A DNA stretch of 64,000 nucleotides from Bradyrhizobium centrolobii (GTDB lineage Bacteria; Pseudomonadota; Alphaproteobacteria; Rhizobiales; Xanthobacteraceae). The DNA lies in contig NZ_LUUB01000066.1 of the NCBI RefSeq assembly GCF_001641635.1, positions 1-64,000 of the forward strand, in the 5' to 3' direction. Position numbers and translations under genes: made by a program. Within the stretch, counting starts at the first letter, position 1; each line of letters starts with the position of its first letter. Of the stretch, positions 34,704 through 45,798 are shown piece after piece. The notes below the pieces were generated by a model, which worked only from the letters and a program-made list of their open reading frames with translations, searched no databases and was not told the origin of the DNA.

Positions 34704-36701
34704 ATGCGCTTCACGCCTCAGTTCCTCGACGAATTGCGTGCCCGGCTTCCGGTTTCGGAAGTCGTGGGCCGGCGCGTGAAGCTGAAGAAGGCGGGCAAGG
34801 AGTGGAAGGGGCTGTCGCCGTTCCAGCAGGAGAAGACTCCGTCCTTCTACGTCAACGACCAGAAGGGTTTTTACCACGACTTCTCCTCCGGCAAGCACGG
34901 CGACATCATCACCTTCGTGATGGAGACCGACGGCGTGCCGTTCGGCGAAGCGGTGGAGCGGCTTGCCAACATGGCGGGCCTGCCTTTGCCGGCGGTGACG
35001 CCCGATGCGGCGCGGCACGAGCAGCGCCGCAAGTCGCTGCATGACGTCATGGACCTCGCCGCAAAATTCTTTGCGGAGACGCTGGCCTCGCGCGTCGGCG
35101 CGAAGGCGCGCGGCTATCTCGCCGATCGCGCGATCTCGCCCGCGACGCAATTGCAGTTCCGCCTCGGCTACGCATCGCCCGAGCGCTTTGCGCTGAAGGA
35201 GCATCTCGGCAAGCAGGGCGTCTCCGTCGACGACATGGTCGAGACCGGCCTCCTGATCGCCGGTAACGATATTCCCGTGCCCTACGACCGCTTCCGCGAT
35301 CGCGTGATGTTTCCGATCACGGACTTGCGCGGCCGCGTCATCGCCTTCGGCGGACGCGCGCTGGAGAAGGACGTTCCGGCAAAATACCTGAATTCGCCGG
35401 AGACGCCGCTCTTCCACAAGGGCGACAATCTCTACAACCACCAAGCTGCGCGTGCAGCCTCCCATAACGGCGCGCCGCTGATCGTGGTCGAAGGCTATGT
35501 CGACGTCATCGCGATGGTGACCGCCGGCTTTGCCGGCACCGTCGCGCCGCTCGGCACCGCGCTCACCGAAAGCCAGCTTGCGCTGCTCTGGAAGATGGCG
35601 GACGAGCCGATCCTCTGCTTCGACGGCGACCGGGCCGGCCAGAAGGCGGCGTATCGCGCTGCCGACCTTGCCTTGCCGTTCCTCGCGCCAGGAAAGAGCC
35701 TGCGCTTCGCATTGCTGCCGGAGGGGCAGGACCCCGATGATCTCGCCCGCTCCGGTGGTCGCGGCGCGATCGAGGAGGTGATCGCGGCGGCCCGCCCGCT
35801 CGCCGACATGATCTGGTCGCGTGAGCTCGAAGGCGGCAGCTTCGTCACGCCCGAACGCCGCGCCGCGCTGGAGGCGCGCATCAAGGAGCTCTCCAACGGC
35901 ATCCGCGACGAGGTGGTGCGGCGCTATTACCGCGACGACTTTGTCCAGCGGCTCCAGCGCGCCTTTGCGCCCGAGGGCGGAGGCGGCGGCTTTGCCGGCC
36001 GGGGTAATTTCCGGGGTGGTGCCGGCCGTCCGTTCCAGCCGCGCGGGGCGGGTGGCGCGAATCGATTCGCCGGGCCCGGCCGCCGTGGCGGGCCGGTCCC
36101 GACCTTGCTCCCCTCCGGCCCCTACCAGGCGGCGAGCCCGCAACTGGCGGCAAGCCCGATCATGCGGGGCCAGCGCAGCGCCATGTCCCGCCGCGAGGCC
36201 CTGATCCTGCAATGCCTGATCAATCACCCCTGGCTGCTACACGAGCATCTGGAGGAGGTGGCGGCCCTCGAGCTGGCTCATCCCGAGGCCCACAAGCTCC
36301 GGGCCGGCATCATCGCCGCCTTCGCCAACGATCATCACCACAGCCCTGACCCTGGCGAGCAGGCCGAGAAGATGCACGCCGACCTGGAGAAGGGCGGATT
36401 TATCCCGTTACTTCAAAGGGTTGAGCGCGCCATCACAACCCAGGCCGTGTGGGGCGCCCGCGAGGGCGCTGCGCGCGACGATGTTCTCGCCACCTGGCAC
36501 CAGCTCGTTGCCTTGCATCGGCAATGGCATTCACTACTTAGAGAGCTGAAAGACGCTGAGCTGGCCTTGGGGGAAGACCCCAGCGAGGCCAATTTGGCGT
36601 GGCTGCGTGACGTCAAGGCCCGGATGGGCGAGGTCGACGGCACCGAGGCCCTGATCGAGGGTTTTGGCGAGCTGTCGGGCCGGTTCCAGAAGAGCGTTTG
36701 A
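34704..36701 (+). CDS. dnaG: DNA primase DnaG, zinc ligands replaced
   Basis: 665 residues. DnaG lays RNA primers for replication. The N-terminal domain keeps the fold signature EKTPSF, but the four zinc ligands of the usual CPFH ... CFGCG are Ser38, Gln41, Asp59 and Ser62, so no zinc can be held. The TOPRIM core (VVEGYVDVIAM; CFDGDRAGQKAA) is intact. A Gly/Arg-rich linker near residues 425-475 precedes the C-terminal helicase-binding domain. The gene starts 211 bp after the Cld-like gene on the other strand and precedes rpoD by 372 bp, the classical dnaG-rpoD order. Confidence 0.95.
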   Translation: MRFTPQFLDELRARLPVSEVVGRRVKLKKAGKEWKGLSPFQQEKTPSFYVNDQKGFYHDFSSGKHGDIITFVMETDGVPFGEAVERLANMAGLPLPAVTPDAARHEQRRKSLHDVMDLAAKFFAETLASRVGAKARGYLADRAISPATQLQFRLGYASPERFALKEHLGKQGVSVDDMVETGLLIAGNDIPVPYDRFRDRVMFPITDLRGRVIAFGGRALEKDVPAKYLNSPETPLFHKGDNLYNHQAARAASHNGAPLIVVEGYVDVIAMVTAGFAGTVAPLGTALTESQLALLWKMADEPILCFDGDRAGQKAAYRAADLALPFLAPGKSLRFALLPEGQDPDDLARSGGRGAIEEVIAAARPLADMIWSRELEGGSFVTPERRAALEARIKELSNGIRDEVVRRYYRDDFVQRLQRAFAPEGGGGGFAGRGNFRGGAGRPFQPRGAGGANRFAGPGRRGGPVPTLLPSGPYQAASPQLAASPIMRGQRSAMSRREALILQCLINHPWLLHEHLEEVAALELAHPEAHKLRAGIIAAFANDHHHSPDPGEQAEKMHADLEKGGFIPLLQRVERAITTQAVWGAREGAARDDVLATWHQLVALHRQWHSLLRELKDAELALGEDPSEANLAWLRDVKARMGEVDGTEALIEGFGELSGRFQKSV

Positions 36702-37073
36702 TGAAGAATCATGCGGACGGCCGGGGCCGCAACCGCTAAAAGACTCGCCAAATCCAAGGTTTGGCGGCAAAAACAGGGTTAATCGAGGCTTAACGGTCTT
36801 GTAGCACTTTGGCCCACAGGCGGCCGCAGGCAGAACAGACGCGTCAGGAATGAATCCGCGCAACACTGTTGGCACTTTACCTGCATCCGCCGCGACAAAG
36901 AGGCTCACGAAGCGTTAGGCAAATCCGGCGAGAGAAGTTTCGGGGTGGCGATAAAGGTTTGCGCCGCCCTTTCCGTGTCGAGAGCTGCCGAAGCGAGAGC
37001 GTCGAGCAACAGGTTCAAGTGAATTCAGGCAGACGCGGCGAACGTCTGTATGAAGCGCGTTTAGGAGCAATGG
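36702..37073. other. dnaG-rpoD intergenic region
   Basis: No gene or repeat is recognisable. It must carry the rpoD promoters and ends in a good ribosome site (TTAGGAGCA, 37061-37069). No convincing -35/-10 or heat-shock promoter was found by eye. Confidence 0.5.
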
Positions 37074-39221
<2,148 letters not shown>

Positions 39222-39260
39222 TCGGGGATTGATCGGCCGGCGAGGTCCGGCCTCAGCCTC

Positions 39261-39294
39261 AATAAACGGCGGGCCGAAAAGCCCGCCGTTTATT
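39261..39294 (+). terminator. rpoD terminator
   Basis: AATAAACGGCGGGC-CGAAAA-GCCCGCCGTTTATT has a 14-bp stem with A/T flanks, 40 bp after the rpoD stop. Confidence 0.9.
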
Positions 39295-39650
39295 GTTGGT
39301 CTTCAGCGTCGCCCGGGGCTGGCGGGGCAACAACCTAGAATAGAAGGCTATCGCCTGCGTCACGCGATGGCAAGGTAAATCGTCGCGGCGTCGATGTCGC
39401 AGCGAGCGGAACAGATATGCGTTGATTGTGAGCGTAGGTTCCAGTGTGTTCCTGAATCAACTGTTTGGATGATCGAAGTACTTTGTTCATGCTGTCCGCA
39501 TCTCGCGATGTAGCGCGAGCCGCGCGTCCTGTTCGGAGGTGCGTCGAGCTGCATGTGTTTCCGCGCGCGTGCAGAACTCTCTTGCGACGAGTTCATCTCG
39601 CGGTGCACACGTCAGCGCCGGACGAACTTCAATCTTACGGCGGCCATCTC

Positions 39651-40172
39651 CGCTCGTCATTCCGGGGCGCGCGTAAGCGCGAATCCGGAATCCATCTGAC
39701 CGCATCGTCGGTGGCGCAATGGATTCCGGGCTCGCGACTTCGTCGCGCTCCGGAATGACGACGAAAAGTGCACGCCGCTTGTCTTCACACGGCTCGCAGC
39801 GCGAAGTTGATGCGGATCAAGCTTGCGGCGCTATCGTTGCCGCGGTTCTGCGAGGTCTTGCTGCTTTGACGGGAATCCTGCTCCCGGGCATGATCCCGCG
39901 CTGCTTCGCGTCCGCTCGTCATTCCGGGGCGCGTGTAAGCGCGAACCCGGAATCCATCTGACCGCATCGTCGGTGGCGCAATGGATTCCGGGCTCGCGAC
40001 TTCGTCGCGCCCCGGAATGACGACGAAGAGTGCATGCCGCTTGTCTTCACACGGCTCGCAGCGCGAAGTTGATGCGGATCAAGCTTGCGGCGCTATCGTT
40101 GCCGCGGTTCTGCGAGGTCTTGCTGCTTTGACGGGAATCCTGTTCCCGGGCATGATCCCGCGCTGCTTCGCG
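39651..40172. repeat. 262-bp tandem duplication containing class 2 palindromes
   Basis: 39651-39912 and 39913-40172 are near-identical direct copies, each with a class 2 composite palindrome (CATTCCGGGGCGCG ... CCGGAATGACGACGA) plus about 150 bp of unique sequence ending GCTGCTTCGCG. Only a handful of bases differ. The second copy ends 25 bp before the lytic transglycosylase ATG, so that gene's promoter region is duplicated. From 39295 to 39650 nothing is recognisable. Confidence 0.9.
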
Positions 40173-40197
40173 CAAGGATTCTTTGGGGGCGTTCCAT

Positions 40198-41004
40198 ATG
40201 CTGAGATTTGCACTGGCCACCGCGTTCGTCGTTTGTCTGGGCGGCGGCTCGGCTGAGGCCGCGCGCTGCGGCGGCGACTTCAACAGTTTTGTCGCCAACA
40301 TGGCCTCGGAGGCGCAGGCCGCCGGCGTCTCGGCGAGCGTGACGAGTTCGGCGTTCGGTGGCATGACGCAGGATGGTGCCGTGCTCGCCTTCGATCGCCG
40401 CCAGCGCTACACCTTCAACAAGAGCTTTGAGCAGTACGTCTCGACGCGCGTCGGCCCGGGCCGCATCAACGGCGGCCGCGCGCTGCTCCAGCGCCACGCC
40501 GCGCTGCTCTCGCGCATCGAGCAGCAGTTCGGCGTGCCCCGGCAGATCCTGGTCGCGATCTGGGGACTGGAAAGCGATTTCGGCAAGGGCGACATGGGCA
40601 AGCTGCCGGTGATCCGCACGCTGGCCACGCTCGCGCATGACTGCCGCCGTACCGAGCTGTTCCAGGGTGAGCTGCTGGCGGCGCTCAAGATCGTGCAGCG
40701 CGGCGACCTGCCGCTGCGCGACCTCATCGGCGCCTATGCCGGCGAGATCGGCCAGACCCAGTTCCTGCCGTCGTCCTACATCAAATACGGCGTCGATTTC
40801 GACGGCGACGGCCGCGTCGACCTTCGCCACAGCGCCGCCGACGTGCTCGCCTCCACCGCGAACCTGCTGCACACCAACGGCTTCAAGATGGGCCAGCCCT
40901 ACGGCGAAGGCACCGCTAATTTCGAGGCCATGCGCGAGTGGAACAGAGCGCTGATCTACCGCAAGACCATCGGGTATTTTGCCGATCGGCTGATGGGGCA
41001 GTGA
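40198..41004 (+). CDS. Lytic murein transglycosylase (MltB-like)
   Basis: 268 residues from ATG 40198, with GGGGGCG upstream. A signal peptide ends ...SAEAARC, and the Cys nearby could suggest a lipoprotein but no lipobox is clear. The catalytic Glu is in IWGLESDFGKG, and AGEIGQTQFLPSSYIKYGVD and FDGDGRVDLRHSAADVLAST are the family's next motifs. It cleaves the glycan strand of peptidoglycan to 1,6-anhydro products. The usual C-terminal peptidoglycan-binding domain of longer members is absent. Confidence 0.92.
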   Translation: MLRFALATAFVVCLGGGSAEAARCGGDFNSFVANMASEAQAAGVSASVTSSAFGGMTQDGAVLAFDRRQRYTFNKSFEQYVSTRVGPGRINGGRALLQRHAALLSRIEQQFGVPRQILVAIWGLESDFGKGDMGKLPVIRTLATLAHDCRRTELFQGELLAALKIVQRGDLPLRDLIGAYAGEIGQTQFLPSSYIKYGVDFDGDGRVDLRHSAADVLASTANLLHTNGFKMGQPYGEGTANFEAMREWNRALIYRKTIGYFADRLMGQ

Positions 41005-41049
41005 ACCAGCGCTGCCAAGAGACGGAGCGCTCGCGCCACATATGCTGCG

Positions 41050-41152
41050 TCATCACCCGCGTAAGCGGGTGATCCAGTATTCCAGAGGCGGTGACGCGAT
41101 ACCGAGAGGCCGTGGCGTACTGGATGCCCCGGTCAAGTCGGGGCACGACAGC
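41050..41152. repeat. Composite palindromic repeat, class 1
   Basis: GTCATCACCCGCGTAAGC ... GGGTGATCCAGTATTCC and the inverse TACTGGATGCCCCGG ... GGGGCACGACAGC. Confidence 0.75.
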
Positions 41153-41165
41153 GAAGTTGCGGTCC

Positions 41166-41330
41166 TCACGTCCCCTTCGCCATCTTCTCCAGCTTTTGCT
41201 GCAACGGCGCCCAATATGTCCCCGGGCGGAAGCGCTGTAGAATGCCCATGAAGCGGGCGGGATGTGCGGTTTGTTTCGCTCGATGCCCTTGATGATGCGC
41301 CGCGCCGCTTGTTGTCGCGTCGTCAGGAAA
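41166..41330 (-). pseudogene. C-terminal remnant of a short-chain dehydrogenase
   Basis: On the minus strand one frame reads RQQAARRIIKGIERNKPHIP, typical of the C-terminal part of SDR enzymes. It then shifts into the frame ARFMGILQRFRPGTYWAPLQ and ends with TGA at 41168. About 50 residues remain, with no Rossmann core or catalytic Tyr. A shift between the two pieces and the missing body make it a relic. Confidence 0.6.
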
Positions 41331-41435
41331 AGGGAACTTCCATGTACATTTTTTCAGTTTGGAACCGAACCATATCGCGGTCGCGCCCTTAACATACGTT
41401 AGTTCAACGAGGACGATCATTTTTGGAGCGGCCAC

Positions 41436-41810
41436 ATGGGACGCGCAAAGCCATATCGAGCGACCGCGTTGATTGTCGAAGACGATGCCATGCAGCGCGA
41501 GATGCTGAGCCTCCTCCTGGAGGAAAGCGGCTTCGAGGTTATCCAATGCGAGAGCGCCGAGGCGGCCGAACGCGTGTTGGAGAGGAACGCGGGGACGCTG
41601 TGCCTGATGCTGACCGACGTTCAGCTCGCCGGCCGCATGAACGGCGTGGATCTCGCCTATGTCGCCAAGGACCGCAATCCGAAGCTCGACGTCGTCGTCA
41701 CTTCGGGCCGTCCGCTGGTGCAGCCGCTGCCTGACGGCGCGAAATTCTGGCCAAAACCCTGGGCGCCGCTCGACGTGCTGCGCGAGGCCGAGATCGCACA
41801 ATTGTCGTGA
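41436..41810 (+). CDS. Single-domain response regulator
   Basis: 124 residues, one CheY-like receiver. The acidic pair is VEDD, the phospho-acceptor Asp lies in LMLTDVQLAG, the switch Thr/Ser in VVVTSGRP and the Lys in FWPKPWAP. No output domain is attached and no kinase is next to it, so it probably accepts phosphate from a distant hybrid or HWE-type kinase. Starts at ATG 41436. Confidence 0.88.
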   Translation: MGRAKPYRATALIVEDDAMQREMLSLLLEESGFEVIQCESAEAAERVLERNAGTLCLMLTDVQLAGRMNGVDLAYVAKDRNPKLDVVVTSGRPLVQPLPDGAKFWPKPWAPLDVLREAEIAQLS

Positions 41811-41866
41811 TGGCGCATCCCGGGAGCTCGCTTTCTCGGCGTGAAAGGCGGTGATAGGGTCCATCC

Positions 41867-42478
41867 ATGACCTTGTCCTTCCTGCTCACCTCGCTCATCG
41901 TCGTCGCGTCCCCCGGCACCGGCGTGCTCTACACGCTGGCCGCGGCACTGACGCGCGGCTCGCGCGCCAGCATCGCAGCGGCCTTCGGCTGCACGCTCGG
42001 GATCGTGCCGCACATGACGGCGGCGATGCTCGGGCTTGCCGCCGTGCTGCATACCAGCGCACTAGCCTTCGCCGCGCTGAAATGGTGCGGCGTGGCCTAT
42101 CTGCTCTACATGTCCTGGCAGGCGCTGCGCGAGACCGGAGCGCTCGCGGTCGAGGGCGAGATCAAGGAGCGTTCGGGCGGCCGCGTGATCGTGACCGGCT
42201 TCCTGATCAACATCCTGAACCCCAAACTCTCGATATTCTTTCTCGCTTTCCTGCCGCAGTTCATCGCGGTGGACGAGCCCCATGTGCTGGCGCGGATGCT
42301 GGAATTGAGCGGCGTCTTCATGGCGATGACGTTTGCGGTGTTCGTCGTCTATGGCCTGTGCGCGGCCTCGGTGCGCGAGCGCGTCATCTCCCGCCCCCGC
42401 GTCATGGCGTGGCTGCGCCGCAGCTTTGCCGCCGGCTTTGCGCTGCTCGGTGCGAAGCTGGCGTTCGCGGAGCGGTAG
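41867..42478 (+). CDS. LysE-family exporter 2
   Basis: 203 residues and six hydrophobic helices. The signature is SPGTGVLYTLAAALTRGSRA, with WCGVAYLLYMSWQALR and LNPKLSIFFLAFLPQF downstream. It has no adjacent regulator. The 56-bp gap to the receiver gene allows a shared transcript. Confidence 0.9.
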   Translation: MTLSFLLTSLIVVASPGTGVLYTLAAALTRGSRASIAAAFGCTLGIVPHMTAAMLGLAAVLHTSALAFAALKWCGVAYLLYMSWQALRETGALAVEGEIKERSGGRVIVTGFLINILNPKLSIFFLAFLPQFIAVDEPHVLARMLELSGVFMAMTFAVFVVYGLCAASVRERVISRPRVMAWLRRSFAAGFALLGAKLAFAER

Positions 42479-42494
42479 AGGTCGCAGCGATCTC

Positions 42495-42648
42495 CTCTTC
42501 GCCTCTCCCCGCCTGCGGGGAGAGGCCGCATCCCATCGCAGATGGGATGCGGGTGAGGGGGACTCTCCGCGAGTCCGATTATCACCGTCTTTGTGGAAGC
42601 GGCCCCTCACCCCAACCCTCTCGCCGTAAGAACGGGGAGAGGGAGTGG
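42495..42648. repeat. Composite palindromic repeat, class 3
   Basis: CCTCTCCCCGCCTGCGGGGA ... GGGTGAGGGG and CCCCTCACCCCAACCCTCTC ... GGGGAGAGGGAG. Confidence 0.7.
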
Positions 42649-42666
42649 CTGCAGCATTCTCTCGGC

Positions 42667-42693
42667 AACAAAAAAGCGGGCCTCGCGCCCGCC
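42667..42693 (-). terminator. Terminator of the Lys/Ala micropeptide gene
   Basis: On the minus strand GGCGGGCGCGAGGCCCGC is followed by six T residues. It lies 75 bp beyond the micropeptide stop and faces the right way. Confidence 0.8.
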
Positions 42694-42767
42694 ACCTTCA
42701 AACTTTCAACCTTACCCGACGCCCGGGCGGAGCGAGGCTCCACCCGGGCAAAGAAAAAGAAGCTGCG

Positions 42768-42836
42768 TTACTTCTTCTTCGCCTTCTTGGCCTTTTTCGC
42801 CTTCGCCTTCTTCGCCTTCTTCGCTTTCTTAGCCAT
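42768..42836 (-). CDS. 22-residue Lys/Ala-repeat micropeptide
   Basis: ATG 42836 is preceded by the ribosome site AGAGGAT and the frame encodes only Met, Ala and Lys: MAKKAKKAKKAKAKKAKKAK plus two Lys, then TAA. Fourteen of 22 residues are Lys. The composition is that of a histone H1-like or HC2-like tail, so nucleic-acid binding is the simplest guess. Downstream, 42667-42693 is a strong terminator, so the unit has start, stop and end signals of its own. Being so simple, it could also be the surviving tail of a longer H1-like gene. Confidence 0.65.
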   Translation of the reverse strand: MAKKAKKAKKAKAKKAKKAKKK

Positions 42837-43250
42837 AGTATCCTCTCAAGGGTTAATGGTGAAACGCGACACGAGGGATGCTCGGCGGAGGGCCAGCCTC
42901 GCAACATCCTCGATGACAAACTCAGCAGATTCGCGGGCACCTGCCCCGTGCTGTCATATCTCCGTCATTGCGTTATCCACAGCTCAGACGCATTTTCGGG
43001 TGATTTTTGCCCGCGAATCCGCATTGGCGCGCTGCGCCACGGCCATCCCCCGCGCATCAAGCCTTGCTTAACGATGCCGGATTCCGATCGTGCAATTCAT
43101 CAATCCAAAACCAAAAGCCCGGTTTGCGCGATCGCGGTGAGACTCCATTAAGCGCGCCGCGCGCATTGTCGTCCGCAAGAACGCGGGGGCGATTATGGAC
43201 GGACGGGTGCCAAACGAAGGGGGCGGGACGCTGCATGTCCCGCTGTCGCC

Positions 43251-44468
43251 ATGCTGAGCGTGCCGACACTCTGGACGGTCATCGTCATCAACTTCCTGGC
43301 GCTGGGCCTGATCTGGGCCTATGTGATGCGCTCCTATCCGAACTTCGAGGCGGCGCGGTACTGGACGGCAGCCGCAGTGCTCCAGGCGTCCGGCGCGGGC
43401 ATCTCCATGCTGCGCGATTACATGGATCCGGCCTTTCCGCTGGTCGGCGGCGGCGGGCTGATGATTTTTGCGTCCTGTCTCGCCTGCATGGGCGTGACAC
43501 GCTTCTACCACAAGCCGGTCTCCTGGCCGGTCGCGATCGCCATCTCGATCGTCAGCTCTGCCGGCCTTGCCTGGTTCCTCGTCGTTGTCGACTACATGCC
43601 GGCGCGGGTGTTGATTTATTCGATCGCGCAGTCGACGCCGGTCCTGATGGCGTTGCCGCTTCTGCTCGGCAAGCAGGACGGTCGCGAAAATCCCGGCGCG
43701 CGCCTTGCCGCGATCGTGGCCTTCATGATCCTCGGCGTTCACGTGGTCCGCTCCGGCGCCGCGCTCACCGGGCTCGGTGGCGGCATCACCGCGGTCAATT
43801 TCAACGGGCTGCAGGCGCTGCTGACCCTGATCCTGGTCTTCCTGGCGATGGCCTGGAATTTCGGCTGCCTGCTGATGGCGATCGAACGGCTGCGCAACGA
43901 GGTCGCCGACCTCGCGCTGCTCGATGACCTCACTGGTGTGGCCAACCGGCGACATCTGTTGCAGCGCCTCACCGAGGAATGCGCTCGCTCCGAGCGCAGC
44001 GGCAAGCCCTTCTCGCTGCTGCTGATCGACATCGACGGCTTCAAGACCATCAACGACACCCACGGACACGCGGCCGGCGATGCCTGCCTCCAGCACTTCA
44101 CCCTGATGGCGCAGACGCGGCTTCGGCCCGGCGACATGCTCGCGCGCACCGGCGGTGACGAGTTCTGCGTCGTGCTGCCGTCGTCGTCCCTGCACGAGGG
44201 CGCGCTGATCGCCCGCCGCGTGCTGGAGGTTTGCCGCCAGGACGCGGCCGCCTGCATCGGCAACGATATCCCGATCGCGATCTCGATCGGCGTCGCGCAA
44301 TGGGATCGCTGCATCGGCCAATTCCCGGACCGCCTGATGGCCAAAGCCGACGAGGCGCTCTATGCGGCCAAGAAGAACGGCAAGAACGATTTCGCGGTCT
44401 ATGAACCGGCGCCGCCGCTCACGCCCGAACTGCCCGGTCCGGCTGCGGCCGCGCGCAAATTCGCTTGA
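43251..44468 (+). CDS. Diguanylate cyclase with membrane sensor
   Basis: 405 residues. About six hydrophobic helices (residues 1-200) precede a GGDEF domain that makes c-di-GMP from two GTP. Entry helix LLDDLTGVANRRHLLQRL, metal site LLLIDIDGFKTINDTHGH, active-site GGDEF in RTGGDEFCVVLP, and an allosteric I-site RPGD exactly five residues before it, so product inhibition is expected. No EAL domain. Starts at ATG 43251. Upstream 42837-43250 holds a single TTATCCACAG box (42973-42982) and no gene. Confidence 0.95.
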   Translation: MLSVPTLWTVIVINFLALGLIWAYVMRSYPNFEAARYWTAAAVLQASGAGISMLRDYMDPAFPLVGGGGLMIFASCLACMGVTRFYHKPVSWPVAIAISIVSSAGLAWFLVVVDYMPARVLIYSIAQSTPVLMALPLLLGKQDGRENPGARLAAIVAFMILGVHVVRSGAALTGLGGGITAVNFNGLQALLTLILVFLAMAWNFGCLLMAIERLRNEVADLALLDDLTGVANRRHLLQRLTEECARSERSGKPFSLLLIDIDGFKTINDTHGHAAGDACLQHFTLMAQTRLRPGDMLARTGGDEFCVVLPSSSLHEGALIARRVLEVCRQDAAACIGNDIPIAISIGVAQWDRCIGQFPDRLMAKADEALYAAKKNGKNDFAVYEPAPPLTPELPGPAAAARKFA

Positions 44469-44505
44469 AGCCGTGCTAGGCTCGGGTCCGCATTGGACCC
44501 GCACG

Positions 44506-45129
44506 ATGATCTCTCGCCTGTTCGCGGTGGTTCTCGCCGCCCTCGCTCTTATAGCTCCCGCTGCTGCAATGGACGCCGACCTCGCCAAGGTCGCGCGCGT
44601 CTCCGGCACGCCCGACATTCCAGGCCTGAAGATCGTCTGGCTCGCGCCGTGGGGCGACGTCGCGGAGGCCCATGCTTGGCGCAACATCATCGTGCACCAG
44701 ACCGAGGGACCGGCGGGCTCGGCGCGGGGTGGCGCGCTGGAGCAGTCGAAGAACCCGACGCGGCGCGGCGTCACGGTCTGGGTCGAGACCGACGGCACGG
44801 TCTATTGGGCGGTCGCTGAAACTCTCGTGCCGACCCATGGCGACGGCGCCAATCGCAACGACAACAAGTACATCGACAACAGGGCGACCTATCGACAGGT
44901 CGTGCGCGACAATTCGATCGGCGTCGAGTTCGCCGGCAACTATCCGGACGTTGCAGCGGGCCCGACCGAGGCGCAGGTCGCGTCCTGGCGGATTCTCGTC
45001 CGCGTGCTGCGCACGCGCTACGACATCCCGCTCGATCACGTCTACGCTCACAACTGGATCGACTACAAGGACGCACGCTATTGCGAAGGCTGCTGGCTCG
45101 CGACGCTGGCCCGGACGTGGGCGGAGTGA
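44506..45129 (+). CDS. Secreted N-acetylmuramoyl-L-alanine amidase
   Basis: 207 residues from ATG 44506. A signal peptide spans residues 1-21 (LFAVVLAALALIAPAAAM). The amidase_2 zinc site uses the His in NIIVHQTEG, then the HNWID His and the Cys-rich KDARYCEGCW segment; SIGVEFAGNY is the family's second motif. It cuts the bond between MurNAc and the stem peptide in the periplasm. It follows the diguanylate cyclase by 37 bp and may share its transcript. Confidence 0.88.
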   Translation: MISRLFAVVLAALALIAPAAAMDADLAKVARVSGTPDIPGLKIVWLAPWGDVAEAHAWRNIIVHQTEGPAGSARGGALEQSKNPTRRGVTVWVETDGTVYWAVAETLVPTHGDGANRNDNKYIDNRATYRQVVRDNSIGVEFAGNYPDVAAGPTEAQVASWRILVRVLRTRYDIPLDHVYAHNWIDYKDARYCEGCWLATLARTWAE

Positions 45130-45142
45130 CGCCTTGGCGCAT

Positions 45143-45460
45143 CGTCATTCCGGGCGCGCGACCTCGTCGCGCCCCGGGAGTGACGAGCTAAATCGGCTGC
45201 GCCATCCACCCGAACAGACGCCGGATCAATCCCGGCCGCCGCGGCACCTCCGGCGGCGCCGACTACAAGACACAGGCGGGCGCGCTGCTCGACGAGACAC
45301 CGGCGCAGCTGGAATCGCTGGTCGAGCCGGAGACGCTCGCGGATTATTTCCGGGCGCTTTATTGAGCCGCACTCTCTCCGCGAACTCCGCTGAACCCTTT
45401 CCCCTTGTGGGAGAGGGTAGCTTCGCGGAACGCGGAGCCGGGTGAGGGGTCTCTCTCCGC
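45143..45460. repeat. Palindromic repeats, classes 2 and 3, around coding debris
   Basis: 45143-45186 is class 2 (GTCATTCCGGGCGCGCG ... CCCCGGGAGTGACG). 45395-45460 is class 3 (TTTCCCCTTGTGGGAGAGGG ... GGGTGAGGGGTC). Between them a short frame ending ETLADYFRALY at 45365 may be a gene remnant. Confidence 0.6.
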
Positions 45461-45531
45461 GCGTGAACCGCTTGCAGTAGATTTGCGGCATCGTCGATCC
45501 GAGCGAGCGACGCCCGCGTACCCGCCCCCGC

Positions 45532-45798
45532 TCAGGGGAACCACCACAATCTCATTACGCGCTTCCAGAGCCGCAGGGATACTGGATCTTCCTCCCGGCC
45601 AGGAACGATCGGGGGCGCGCCGCCGTCCAATTCGGTAAGCCTCTCTGCCAATCCTTGCAGCCGCGAAGGTACCGGGGAGGCATCGTGCGCGAGGGTATCG
45701 CGAAGTCGATCACCAATCTCCTTGCGGATCGCCCGGCCATGCTCCGGCTCTAAGTCGGACGATTGACCATGGTCGTGGGTCGGAAGGGATTTCACCAT
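45532..45798 (-). CDS. NepR-like anti-sigma factor candidate
   Basis: 88 residues from ATG 45798, or 117 from GTG 45885; neither has a strong ribosome site. RKEIGDRLRDTLAHDASPVP, then SRLQGLAERL, matches the NepR core pattern I-x3-LR ... PVP-x-R ... L, by which NepR holds the EcfG sigma factor of the general stress response until phosphorylated PhyR takes it away. No phyR or ecfG lies beside it, so it would be an extra, detached copy. Identification rests on one short motif. Confidence 0.5.
   Translation of the reverse strand: MVKSLPTHDHGQSSDLEPEHGRAIRKEIGDRLRDTLAHDASPVPSRLQGLAERLTELDGGAPPIVPGREEDPVSLRLWKRVMRLWWFP

Noticed and set aside
39651-40172. Tandem repeat considered as a CRISPR-like or satellite array
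   Set aside because: Only two 262-bp units, no short repeat-spacer periodicity and no cas genes.
42973-42982. TTATCCACAG, a perfect DnaA box
   Set aside because: A single box with no AT-rich segment or further boxes nearby does not make an origin.
45188-45365. Short plus-strand frame ending ETLADYFRALY
   Set aside because: Possibly a gene relic, but no family is recognisable and there is no start; noted only with the repeats around it.
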